A program made the translations under genes and the position numbers. The notes beneath the pieces were generated by a model. The model did no database searches and was not told the origin of the DNA. It saw only the letters and a program-made list of their open reading frames with translations. From Burkholderiaceae bacterium (GTDB taxonomy: Bacteria > Pseudomonadota > Gammaproteobacteria > Burkholderiales > Burkholderiaceae_C), in the NCBI GenBank assembly GCA_018780645.1, contig JADMJJ010000011.1, forward strand, positions 124,001 to 188,000: a stretch of 64,000 nt of DNA, given 5' to 3'. Within the stretch, counting starts at the first letter, position 1; every line of letters begins with the position of its first letter. Positions 49,456-57,778 of the stretch are shown here, one piece after another.

Positions 49456-51360
49456 ATGATGAGTGCCGGTGCAGCTTCGGCCCGGGTGGTGGGCGCGGTG
49501 GCCAGCGAGCCACGGGTGATGGCCAGCTTCGGCGTGGGCGATGAGCCCGAGATGGCGACCGACTTCTGGTCGCTGCTGGCCAATGCGCGCACCTCCGAGC
49601 AGCTGTGCCGGGCCTGGCTGGGCATTCTGTGCCAGTGGATACCGGGCACCCAGGCGGGCCTGTTGCTGCTGCACGAGCAGGGCGACAGCTATGCACCGGC
49701 GGCCGTCTGGCCCGACCCGGAGCGCGACATGGCCTTCATGGCCGGCATCGCCCAGCAGGCCTTGGTCGAGCGCCGTGGCGCGATGCAGGACGAGGGCGAC
49801 GGCCTGGCGCAATGGGCCTATCCGCTGCTGGGCGCCCAGCAAAGCTATGGCGTTGTCGTGCTCCATGTGGTGGTGCGCGGCGATGCCGCGATGCGCGAGG
49901 CGCTGCGCCTGCTGCACTGGGGCGCCGGCTGGTTGACCGGCCTGTTCGACCGCCGCCAGTTGCTGGAGCGCGAGCACAAGCTGGGCCGCTCGGGTCTGCT
50001 GCAGGACCTGCTGCTGGGCGTGATGAACGAGGCCGCGGCCGACGATGCCGCGCGCTGGGTCGTCAACCGACTGTCCCAGGCGCTGCCCAGCCGCAGCGTG
50101 ATGCTGGCGCGGGCCGACAACAGGCAGATCGAGCTGGTCAGCGTCTCAGGGTCGGCCGGCTTCGATCAGCGTTCCAATCTGCTGTCGGTCGCCCGCGAGG
50201 CAATGCGCGAGGCGGTGCTGCTGGGCGAAGCGCAGTGTTTTCCGACGCCCGGCAGCGCGCACGAGGCTCCGCTGCTGGCCGCCAGTGCGCTGGCCGACTA
50301 TTGCCGCGAGGCTGGCGCCGCGGCGGTGATGGTCTTGCCGCTGCAGCATCAGGGCCAGACCCATGCCGCGCTGCTGCTGGCCTTCGACAGCCCACCGACC
50401 GCCGAGCTGTACGACTTCGTGCAGACGGCCGCCCTGGCGCTGGCGCCCGGTCTGGCCCTGCACAGACTGGCGCGCCGCAAGCTGGCCACCCATGCGCACA
50501 GTGCATGGGTCGAAGCGCGGGCCGCGCTGCTGGGGCCACGTCATGCCGGCCTGAAGCTCGCCGGCCTGAGCCTGTCCGTGGCGCTGGCCCTGGCCGCGCT
50601 GGTGCCGGTGCAGCACCGCGTCAGCGCACCGGCCACCATCGAGGGCCGCGTGCAGCGCGCCGCTGTCGCGCCCTTCGGCGGCTTCGTCCAGGAGGCCAAG
50701 GCCCGCGCTGGCGACGCCGTCAGGCAGGGCGATGTGCTGGCCCGGCTGGACGACCGTGAGCTGAAGCTGGAAGACTTGAAGTGGACCGCGCAGGCCGAAC
50801 TGACCGAGCGCAAGCTGCGCGAGGCCATGGCCCGTGCCGACGCGGTGGCCGTGCGCCTGGCCCAGGCCGAGCACCAGCAGACGCAGGCCGAGCTGGCCCT
50901 GGTGCGCGAGCGCCTGGCCCGCACCAGCATCGTCGCGCCCTTCGACGGCGTGGTCGTCAAGGGCGATCTGAGCCAGCAGCTCGGCGCGCCGGTGGAGCAG
51001 GGCAAGGTGCTGTTCGAGATCGCGCCGCTGGACAGCTACCGCGTGGTGCTGAAGGTGGACGAGCGCGACATCACCCGGTTGCGCAGCGAGCGTGCCGGCG
51101 AGCTGGTGCTGAGCGGCCTGGCCGGCGAGCATTTTGATTTGCGGGTGGCCCGCATCGCACCGGTGGCGACGACGGAGAACGGCGTCAATGCCTTCCGCGT
51201 CGAGGCGGCGTTGAACGCCTCGCCCGCCCAGCTGGCACGCATACAGCCCGGCATGGAAGGCGTGGCCAAGGTGGAGGCTGGCGAGCACAGCCTGCTGTGG
51301 GTCGGCCTGCACCGCTTCATCGATGGCGCGAGGTACACCCTGTGGTCGCTGGGTCTTTGA
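49456..51360 (+). CDS. GAF-domain / HlyD-type membrane-fusion fusion protein
   Basis: Fusion protein (634 aa; ATG at 49456 or 49459 behind GGAGA). Residues about 36-175 and 180-330 look like two GAF domains (LCRAWLGILCQWIPGTQAGLLLL ... YPLLGAQQSYGVVVLHV; WVVNRLSQALPSRSVMLARAD ... MVLPLQHQGQTHAALLLAF). One transmembrane helix follows (about 368-386, LSLSVALALAALVPV), then an HlyD-type adaptor: lipoyl half-motif VAPFGGFVQEAKARAGDAVRQGDVLARLDD, a helical hairpin and TSIVAPFDGVVVKGD, then a beta-barrel. The GAF part would be cytoplasmic and the HlyD part periplasmic. Its 3' end overlaps the M50 gene by 4 nt. It is probably an adaptor whose activity is tuned by a cytoplasmic ligand. Confidence 0.88.
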   Translation: MMSAGAASARVVGAVASEPRVMASFGVGDEPEMATDFWSLLANARTSEQLCRAWLGILCQWIPGTQAGLLLLHEQGDSYAPAAVWPDPERDMAFMAGIAQQALVERRGAMQDEGDGLAQWAYPLLGAQQSYGVVVLHVVVRGDAAMREALRLLHWGAGWLTGLFDRRQLLEREHKLGRSGLLQDLLLGVMNEAAADDAARWVVNRLSQALPSRSVMLARADNRQIELVSVSGSAGFDQRSNLLSVAREAMREAVLLGEAQCFPTPGSAHEAPLLAASALADYCREAGAAAVMVLPLQHQGQTHAALLLAFDSPPTAELYDFVQTAALALAPGLALHRLARRKLATHAHSAWVEARAALLGPRHAGLKLAGLSLSVALALAALVPVQHRVSAPATIEGRVQRAAVAPFGGFVQEAKARAGDAVRQGDVLARLDDRELKLEDLKWTAQAELTERKLREAMARADAVAVRLAQAEHQQTQAELALVRERLARTSIVAPFDGVVVKGDLSQQLGAPVEQGKVLFEIAPLDSYRVVLKVDERDITRLRSERAGELVLSGLAGEHFDLRVARIAPVATTENGVNAFRVEAALNASPAQLARIQPGMEGVAKVEAGEHSLLWVGLHRFIDGARYTLWSLGL

Positions 51361-53531
51361 GTACGGCAGCGCCGGATCGCCTCGGCGCCCAGCTGGTCAA
51401 CAGCCACTGGTACCGTGTCGCACCGCTGGCGCCGCGCCTGCGCGATTCGTTGCGCGTGCATCTGCACCGCTACCGCGAGCAGCTCTGGTACGTGGTCGAG
51501 GACGGCATCAACGGCAAGTACCACCGCTTCGATGCGCCGGCGTACCGCATCATCCAACTGCTCGATGGCCGCACGACCCTGGAGCAGCTGTGGCTCAGGC
51601 TTGCCGCCCAGGCCGGCGAGCACACGCCCAGCCAGGAGGAGATCCTGGCCCTGCTGGGCCAGTTGCACGGCCTCGATCTGCTGGCAGCCGATACGATGCC
51701 CGACCTGACCGAGCTGCGGGAGCGCGAGGCGAGGCAGTCGCGTCAGCGTTGGCGTCAGCGCTGGCTGAACCCGATGGCCATACGCCTGCCGCTGGTCGAT
51801 CCCGACCGCTTGCTGGGCCGCATGGTCGGCGCGCTGAGCCCCATCCTCAACCGCTGGGGCGCGCTGGCCTGGATCGCCTTTGTCGCGCCGGCCCTGCTGC
51901 TGGCCGGTCTGCACTGGCACGAGCTGACGCAGAACTTCGGCGAGCAGCTGCTGGCCATGGACAATCTGCTGCTGCTGGCCCTGCTGTTCCCGCTGGTCAA
52001 GGTGCTGCATGAACTGGGCCATGGCATCGCCTGCAAGCTGCATGGCGGCGAGGTGCACGACATGGGCGTGATGCTGCTGCTGTTCCTGCCCGTGCCCTAC
52101 GTCGAGGCGTCAAGCGCCTGGACCTTTGCCGACAAGAGCGCCCGCATGCTGGTCGGTGGCGCCGGCATGTTGGTGGAGCTTGCGGTGGCCGCCCTGGCCT
52201 TCTATCTGTGGCTGCTGCTGGAGCCGGGTGTCGCCCGTGCGCTGGCCTATGACGTGGCCGTGCTGGCCAGCGTCAGCACCGTGCTGTTCAACGGCAACCC
52301 GCTGCTGCGCTACGACGGCTACTACATCGCCAGCGACGCGCTGGAGATACCCAACCTCGCGCCACGGGCCAGCCAGTACTGGATGTATCTGATCGAGCGC
52401 TATCTGCTGAAGCGCGAGCGCGCCCATTCTCCGGTGGCGGCCCGGGGCGAAGCGGGCTGGTTCCTGTTCTACGCGCCGCTGTCCTTCGCCTACCGGCTGA
52501 TCGTGATGTTCTCGATCGCAGCCTTTGTGGCCACGCAGTACTTCGTCGTCGGCATGGCGCTGGCGGTTTGGAGCATGGTCACCGGCCTGGGTGTGCCCTT
52601 GTACAAGGCGCTGGCCTGGCTGCAGCGCATGGTGCTGAAGAACGAGGCAGGCTCGCCGGCTCGCCGCGCCGTGCTGGCGGCGCTGGCCGCGCTGGCGCTG
52701 CTTCTTGGTGTGCTGCCTTTGCCCTATCGCACCCAGGTTGATGGCGTGTTGTCACTGCCCGAGCGCGCCCAGCTGCGCGCCGGTCAGTCCGGTTTCGTGG
52801 ACGCGCTGGTCGCGCAGCCTGGGCAGTGGCTGGAGCCGGGTGATCTGGTCGCCCGTCTGCAGGATCCGGCTGTGGACCGTGTGCAGGCGGTGCAGGCCGC
52901 CCGCGAGGAAGCGGCCCGCGCCCGGGTGGATGCGGCCCTGGTCGATGATCCGGCCCGCGCCGAGCAGTTGCGCGTCGAGCTGGCCCGCGAGCTGGCCGCC
53001 TCGGCCCACCACCAGCAGCGGGCCGACCGGCTGGAGATCCGCGCCGCCACGTCCGGCCGGCTGTGGCTGGACGGCGCCAGCGATCTGAGCGGCCGCTATT
53101 TGCGCGAGGGTCAGCTGCTGGGGCATGTGATGCCCGACGAGCCGGCGCGGGTGCGCGTGATCGTCGATCAAGGCGCGGCCGAGGCGATACGCCGGGACGG
53201 CAAGACCGAGATCCAGCTGCGCTTGCCCTTCGATGTGGACCGGGTCTGGAGCGCGCGCATCGTCAGCGCCGTGCCGGCCGCCAGCCATGAGCTGCCCAGC
53301 GCCGCGCTGGGCCGCCAGGGCGGCGGGGCGGTGCCGACCGATCCGCGCGACGAGAGCGGTCGCAAGGCCCTGGTCTCGCACTTCGAGTACGAGCTGGCGC
53401 TGCCGGCCGACTTTCCGCACCGCCTCGTCGGCGGCCGGGTCGCGGTGCGCTTCGTCCATGCGATGGAGCCGCTGGCACCACGGCTGTGGCGCGGCGCGCG
53501 GCGGCTGTTCCTGAGCTATTTCAAGGCATGA
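51357..53531 (+). CDS. PqqD-like / peptidase M50 (site-2-protease type) / HlyD-like membrane protein
   Basis: Membrane protein (724 aa; TTG start at 51357 overlapping the previous stop as TTGA; a GTG at 51297 is an alternative). Residues about 35-115 resemble a PqqD/RRE winged helix (YHRFDAPAYRIIQLLDGRTTLEQLW ... EEILALLGQLHGLDLL, shown in parts). The M50 zinc motif HELGH is at about residues 218-222, and FNGNPLLRYDGYYIASD holds the second metal Asp. There are six to seven hydrophobic segments, then a periplasmic lipoyl/HlyD-like region (about 465-700). Such proteins are annotated as putative peptide zinc metalloproteases. It may recognise, process or gate the giant substrate. Confidence 0.9.
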   Translation: MSTAAPDRLGAQLVNSHWYRVAPLAPRLRDSLRVHLHRYREQLWYVVEDGINGKYHRFDAPAYRIIQLLDGRTTLEQLWLRLAAQAGEHTPSQEEILALLGQLHGLDLLAADTMPDLTELREREARQSRQRWRQRWLNPMAIRLPLVDPDRLLGRMVGALSPILNRWGALAWIAFVAPALLLAGLHWHELTQNFGEQLLAMDNLLLLALLFPLVKVLHELGHGIACKLHGGEVHDMGVMLLLFLPVPYVEASSAWTFADKSARMLVGGAGMLVELAVAALAFYLWLLLEPGVARALAYDVAVLASVSTVLFNGNPLLRYDGYYIASDALEIPNLAPRASQYWMYLIERYLLKRERAHSPVAARGEAGWFLFYAPLSFAYRLIVMFSIAAFVATQYFVVGMALAVWSMVTGLGVPLYKALAWLQRMVLKNEAGSPARRAVLAALAALALLLGVLPLPYRTQVDGVLSLPERAQLRAGQSGFVDALVAQPGQWLEPGDLVARLQDPAVDRVQAVQAAREEAARARVDAALVDDPARAEQLRVELARELAASAHHQQRADRLEIRAATSGRLWLDGASDLSGRYLREGQLLGHVMPDEPARVRVIVDQGAAEAIRRDGKTEIQLRLPFDVDRVWSARIVSAVPAASHELPSAALGRQGGGAVPTDPRDESGRKALVSHFEYELALPADFPHRLVGGRVAVRFVHAMEPLAPRLWRGARRLFLSYFKA

Positions 53532-53604
53532 GCGCCGCGCCGGGCCGCCCCAAGCAAGCTCGCTCCCGCCTGGCGGGACAGGCCGCAGGCCGAAGGGTGC
53601 ACAA

Positions 53605-55629
53605 ATGAGCACTGCGTTTGCGGAGCTTGGCATGGCCGACTGGCCGCCACGCCATGTCGAGCTGGCGCCCAGCCTGTTTGCCGAGCGTGCGCAGACCGGC
53701 ATCTCCGCGCTGGACCGATTCGCTACGACGGCCCTGCTGTCGCTGCGCCCCAGGCCGACGCGCGCCCAGCAGGCGCTGCTGGCGGCCGCGGCTGCGGCAG
53801 CGTCGGCAATGACCCCGCTTGACGATGCTGCCCTGTGCGAGGCCGCCCGCCGCGCGGCCAAGGCCGCCTTCGCCAGCCTCGATGAGGCGGCTGCCGCGCG
53901 GGCGCTGGCCGCGCTGTCGGAGGCCTCGTTCCGCGCCTTGCGCCTGCGCCCGCATCCGCCGCAGCTGCTGGCCGCCTGGACCATGATCCGCGGCTCCCTG
54001 GTCGAGCTGGACACCGGCGAGGGCAAGACCCTGACCGCCGGTCTGGCCGCCAGCTTTGCCGCGCTGGCCGGCGTGCCCACCCATGTGGTCACGGTCAACG
54101 ACTATCTGGCCGAGCGCGATGCGCAGACCATGCTGCCGCTGTACCGCTTCTTAGGCCTGACGGTCGGCGTTGTGCACAGTGGCGTGGCGCAGAACGAACG
54201 TGCGCGGCAGTACGCCCAGGCGCTGACCTATTGCACCAACAAGGACCTGGTGTTCGACTACCTGCGTGACCGGGTCAACGCCCGGGGCCTGCACAGCCGA
54301 GCGCAGATGGCGGTGCGCCAGCTGCATGGCGGCCTGCAGGCCCGCGAGCCGCTACGGCTGCGCGGCCTGCATTTCGCCATCGTCGACGAGGCCGACAGCG
54401 TGCTCGTCGATGAGGCGCGCACGCCGCTGATACTGTCGGCACAACGCGAGGGCAAGGGCGATGCGGAGGTCTATCGGCAACTGCTGGACGCCGCGGCCGC
54501 GCTGGAGTGCGATGTTCACTACGAGCTGCCGTTGGCCGAGGCGCGGATCGAACTGCTCGCCGCCGGCCGTGCCCGGTTGCACCAGCTGGCCGAGGCTCAT
54601 GTCGACACTCAGGCTGAGGGCTCGGAAGTCTGGCGCACCCCCTGGATGTTGGAGCACTATGCATTGCAGGCCCTGCGTGCGCTGCATCTGTTCAGGCGCG
54701 ACCAGCACTATGTCGTTCACGAGGGCAAGATCGTCATCGTCGATGAGTTCACCGGCCGCATGCTGCCCGACCGGACCTGGGAGCAGGGCCTGCACCAGAT
54801 GGTCGAGGTCAAGGAAGGCTGTGCCGTCAGCGGCGGCAATGTGACGCTGGCGCGCATCACCTACCAGAGCTTCTTCGCCCGCTATCTGCGTCTGGCCGGC
54901 ATGAGCGGCACGATACGCGAGACCGCCCGCGAGATGGCCTGGGTGTTCGGCCAGCCCTGTCTGCGCATCGAGCCGAACCGCCCGTCCAGGCGCCAGGTCT
55001 TGCCTCCGCGCTTGCTGCCCGATCAGGCGGCCAAGCTGGCGGCGGTGGTTGAAGAGGTCAGGTCCATGACTGCGCAGCAGCGGCCGGTGCTGGTGGGCAC
55101 GCGCTCGGTGCGTGGCTCTCTGGCGTTGAGTGCGGCGCTCAGCGAGGCGCGCATCGTGCACCGCGTTCTCAACGCCTTGCAAAATGCCGACGAGGCCGAG
55201 CTGGTGGCCGAGGCGGGCGCCCCCGCCGCGGTGACGGTAGCCACCAATATGGCCGGCCGCGGCACCGACATCCGCCTGCACGAACATGCGCTGCGCCAGG
55301 GCGGCCTGCATGTGATCCTGACCGAATGGCACGAATCCTCGCGCATTGACCGCCAGCTCTACGGCCGTTGCGCGCGCCAGGGAGATCCGGGCAGCGTGCG
55401 CGCCATCGTCGCGCTGGACGACGAGCTGATCCTGCGCCATGCCGGCGCGGCCGTGATCGCGCTGGGCCAGCGACTGGGGCAGGGCGCATGGCCCGTCTGG
55501 GCTATTGAAGCGCTGCGGCGACAGGTGCAAAGTCACGCCGAAGCCGCCAATGCGCGCCAACGCCGCGCAACGCTCAAGCAGGACCAGCAGATGCGCCATC
55601 AGCTGGCGTTCTCGGGCAGTGCGGAGTAG
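53605..55629 (+). CDS. Short accessory SecA-like translocation ATPase
   Basis: SecA-family DEAD motor (674 aa, against roughly 900 for housekeeping SecA). Visible motifs: LDTGEGKTL (Walker A, about residues 135-143), TVNDYLAERD, YCTNKDLVFDYLRDR, VDEADSVLVDEARTPLILS (Walker B), IVDEFTGRMLPDRTW, TYQSFFARYLRLAGMSGT, TNMAGRGTDI (about 545-554) and QLYGRCARQGDPGS (motif VI; the canonical form is QLRGRAGRQGDPGS). The C-terminal zinc-binding tail is absent and the helical scaffold end is shortened. The start has GAAGGG upstream. It lies between the M50/HlyD gene and another HlyD gene, so it is more likely to power export of the giant protein than general secretion. Confidence 0.92.
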   Translation: MSTAFAELGMADWPPRHVELAPSLFAERAQTGISALDRFATTALLSLRPRPTRAQQALLAAAAAAASAMTPLDDAALCEAARRAAKAAFASLDEAAAARALAALSEASFRALRLRPHPPQLLAAWTMIRGSLVELDTGEGKTLTAGLAASFAALAGVPTHVVTVNDYLAERDAQTMLPLYRFLGLTVGVVHSGVAQNERARQYAQALTYCTNKDLVFDYLRDRVNARGLHSRAQMAVRQLHGGLQAREPLRLRGLHFAIVDEADSVLVDEARTPLILSAQREGKGDAEVYRQLLDAAAALECDVHYELPLAEARIELLAAGRARLHQLAEAHVDTQAEGSEVWRTPWMLEHYALQALRALHLFRRDQHYVVHEGKIVIVDEFTGRMLPDRTWEQGLHQMVEVKEGCAVSGGNVTLARITYQSFFARYLRLAGMSGTIRETAREMAWVFGQPCLRIEPNRPSRRQVLPPRLLPDQAAKLAAVVEEVRSMTAQQRPVLVGTRSVRGSLALSAALSEARIVHRVLNALQNADEAELVAEAGAPAAVTVATNMAGRGTDIRLHEHALRQGGLHVILTEWHESSRIDRQLYGRCARQGDPGSVRAIVALDDELILRHAGAAVIALGQRLGQGAWPVWAIEALRRQVQSHAEAANARQRRATLKQDQQMRHQLAFSGSAE

Positions 55630-55644
55630 CAAACCAGGTAGCCC

Positions 55645-56475
55645 ATGAATCCCTTTCGCCACGCCTTCCCGGCCCTACTTTTGGCCTTGCTCGCCAACGC
55701 CCAGGCGGCAGGCCGCGCCAACGAGTTCGACGGCCTGATCGAGCCCTCGCAGACGATAGACATCCGCAGCCCGGTGGTCGGCCTGATCGCGCAGGTCAAT
55801 GCCGCACGGGGCGGGGTGGTCAAGAAGGGCGCGGTGATCGTCAGCCTGGACACCAGCGTCGAGCGCTCGGCCGCCGAGCTGGCCCGCTACAGATCAACGA
55901 TGGACGGCGCGGTCAAGGCCGGCGACAGCCGCGTGCAGTATGCCGAGCGCAAGTTCAAGCGCCGTGCCGAGCTGGCCGAGAAGAACTACGGCACGGCCCA
56001 GGAGCGCGAAGACGCCGAGGTCGAGCAACGCATTGCCCAGGCCGATGCGCAGTCGGCCCGGGAGAACAGGCAACTGGCCAAGCTGGAGCTGGACTACGCC
56101 AGTGCACAGGTCAACCAGCGCCAGCTGCGCAGTCCGATCGACGGGGTGGTCATCGAGCAGGGCCAGTACCCGGGCGAGATGACCGAGCCCAGCGACGGCA
56201 AGAAACCTATTTTGCGGCTGGCGCAGATCAACCCGTTGCGGGTGTCGGTGCTGCTGCCGGCGGCGCTCTACCCGAAGCTGAAACTGGGCATGAAGGCCGA
56301 GGTGCTGCCCGAGAAGCCGCTGGATGGCCGCCTCCCGGTGACGGTGACGATGATCGACAAGATCATCGACGCGGCCAGCGGCACCTTCCGCGTCCACCTG
56401 CTGTTGCCCAATGCCAATGGGGCGCTACCCGGCGGGCTGAAGGCCAGGGTAGTGTTTTCGGAATTGCCTCAGTAG
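55645..56475 (+). CDS. HlyD/RND-type periplasmic adaptor protein
   Basis: Periplasmic membrane-fusion protein (276 aa) with a cleavable signal peptide (FPALLLALLANAQAAG). Lipoyl domain halves SPVVGLIAQVNAARGGVVKKGAVIVSLD and LRSPIDGVVIEQGQYPGEM (given in part) flank a long coiled-coil hairpin (about residues 70-150); a beta-barrel follows. It starts 15 bp after secA-like and closes the locus. It would bridge the inner-membrane components to the TolC-type channel. The end overlaps the convergent ghrA-like gene by 7 bp. Confidence 0.9.
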   Translation: MNPFRHAFPALLLALLANAQAAGRANEFDGLIEPSQTIDIRSPVVGLIAQVNAARGGVVKKGAVIVSLDTSVERSAAELARYRSTMDGAVKAGDSRVQYAERKFKRRAELAEKNYGTAQEREDAEVEQRIAQADAQSARENRQLAKLELDYASAQVNQRQLRSPIDGVVIEQGQYPGEMTEPSDGKKPILRLAQINPLRVSVLLPAALYPKLKLGMKAEVLPEKPLDGRLPVTVTMIDKIIDAASGTFRVHLLLPNANGALPGGLKARVVFSELPQ

Positions 56476-57398
56476 CCAGCCTTGCGGTCGACCGCCAGCG
56501 GCTGATTCAAACCAGCGCGCGCGCGGCGCAGCGCGTCCAGGCATTGCTCGGCCACCAGCGCCCGGCGGGCCTCGCCGGCAATATGTGGCGTGGCCAGCAC
56601 CTTGGGGTGCTCCCAGACCCAGTTGTCGGGCGGCGGCGGCTCGCGCTCGAACACATCGAGCGCCGCCGCAGCCAGATGTCCCTCGTCGAGCAGCGCGCGC
56701 AGATCGGCCTCGACCAGATGGCCGCCGCGGCCGACATTGATCAGCATCGCCCCCGGCGGCAACTGGCCCAGGGTCTGGCGGTTCAGCAGGCCCTGGGTGG
56801 CCGCGGTCAACGGCAAGGTGCAGACCAGCAGATCGCTCTGCGCCAGCAGCAGCGGCAGCTCGGCATCGCCGGCAAAGCTCTGCAGGCCCGCGAAGTTCTT
56901 TCGGCTGCGCCCCCAGACCGCCACCGGATAGCCCAGCGGCACAAAGGCCCGCGCCACCGCCTGCGCGACCTCGCCCTGGCCCAGGATGCCGACCCGGCAT
57001 TGCTGGAACGGCCGCACCGGTCGCCGGCCCCATTCGCCGCGCGCCTGCTGGGCCTCGAACAGCGGCAGCTCGCGGGTGAAGCGCAGCGCGCAGGCCACCA
57101 CATACTGCGCCAGCATCTGGCCCTGCTGCGGATCGACGATGCGTGTCACCGGCAGGTTCGCAGGCAAATCCGGCGCTGCCAAAAGTTTCTCGACGCCGGC
57201 ACTGATCGCGCAGATCACCCGCAGATTCGGATAGCGGGCCAGCTGGCCGGGTTTGAGCCGCCAGGCCAGCAGCGCCTCGACCTGCTCGGGCGGCGGGGTG
57301 TCGGTTTCGTCCCAGACAGGAACGTCAGGCGCTGCCGCGCGCAGGGCAGCGACGAAGGATGCAGAGGGCAGCGGATCGCTGAGCACCAGGATGGCCAT
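56469..57398 (-). CDS. D-2-hydroxyacid dehydrogenase, GhrA-like
   Basis: NAD(P)-dependent D-2-hydroxyacid dehydrogenase (309 aa), most like glyoxylate/hydroxypyruvate reductase A. Cofactor loop VGILGQGEVAQAVARAF (GxGxxA/G), conserved INVGRGGHLVEADL, catalytic Glu in LDVFEREPPP and the His in TPHIAGEARR. The ATG at 57398 follows a GGGAGAG stretch. Upstream in-frame starts would run through the two-hairpin element and are rejected. It converges with the secretion locus and is unrelated to it by function. Confidence 0.9.
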   Translation of the reverse strand: MAILVLSDPLPSASFVAALRAAAPDVPVWDETDTPPPEQVEALLAWRLKPGQLARYPNLRVICAISAGVEKLLAAPDLPANLPVTRIVDPQQGQMLAQYVVACALRFTRELPLFEAQQARGEWGRRPVRPFQQCRVGILGQGEVAQAVARAFVPLGYPVAVWGRSRKNFAGLQSFAGDAELPLLLAQSDLLVCTLPLTAATQGLLNRQTLGQLPPGAMLINVGRGGHLVEADLRALLDEGHLAAAALDVFEREPPPPDNWVWEHPKVLATPHIAGEARRALVAEQCLDALRRARAGLNQPLAVDRKAGY

Positions 57399-57734
57399 CT
57401 CAGTGGCTCTCCCGAGTTTGTCTTGGGACACACGAGATGTTGAAGCGGCAGGAACGAGGGCGCGCCAGCCGCTGCGGGCTGAAGCATCGTCCGGCCCTGA
57501 ACGGACGGAACTTCGGCTTGCCCGCTGCGACCGGCGCGCCCTCATCCCTGCTGGCACCGGGGTGCTGATTCGCCAAAACGCGATACGCGCGGCGGCCACC
57601 AGCGCATCCGCAGAGGGGGTGGTGGGCCGGCGACGGAGGGCATAAAGAAGCTGAAGGTCGGTCCGAAGGGACCGGCCCAAGCTTCAGCCCGCAGTGGCCG
57701 GCCCTCCGCCCCCTCTGCCGCCCCATCGCAGCGA
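57399..57734 (-). repeat. Two-hairpin intergenic element, copy B
   Basis: Inverted copy of the 49141-49455 element, filling most of the 380-bp gap before the ghrA-like gene. Its hairpin 1 arms (57697-57716 and 57612-57631) pair at 18 of 20 positions. Hairpin 2 arms correspond to those of copy A and pair at about 27 of 32. Blocks such as GCGGGCTGAAGCTTGGGCCG and CCCCTCTGCGGATGCGCTGG are shared exactly; loops differ in length. Here too the element ends at a ribosome-binding site and start codon. It has no coding content that I can support. Confidence 0.75.
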
Positions 57735-57778
57735 GACCCCAAGGATCGACATCCAATCGCGAGTCGAAAAGCTGCATC

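Noticed and set aside
16385-56475. Classical type I secretion operon
   Set aside because: No ABC transporter with a peptidase C39 or C39-like domain or any ABC ATPase motif pair was found in the locus; SecA-like motifs are present instead.
56469-56475. 7-bp convergent overlap between the HlyD gene and the ghrA-like gene as a regulatory feature
   Set aside because: Short convergent overlaps are common in compact genomes and nothing else marks this one.
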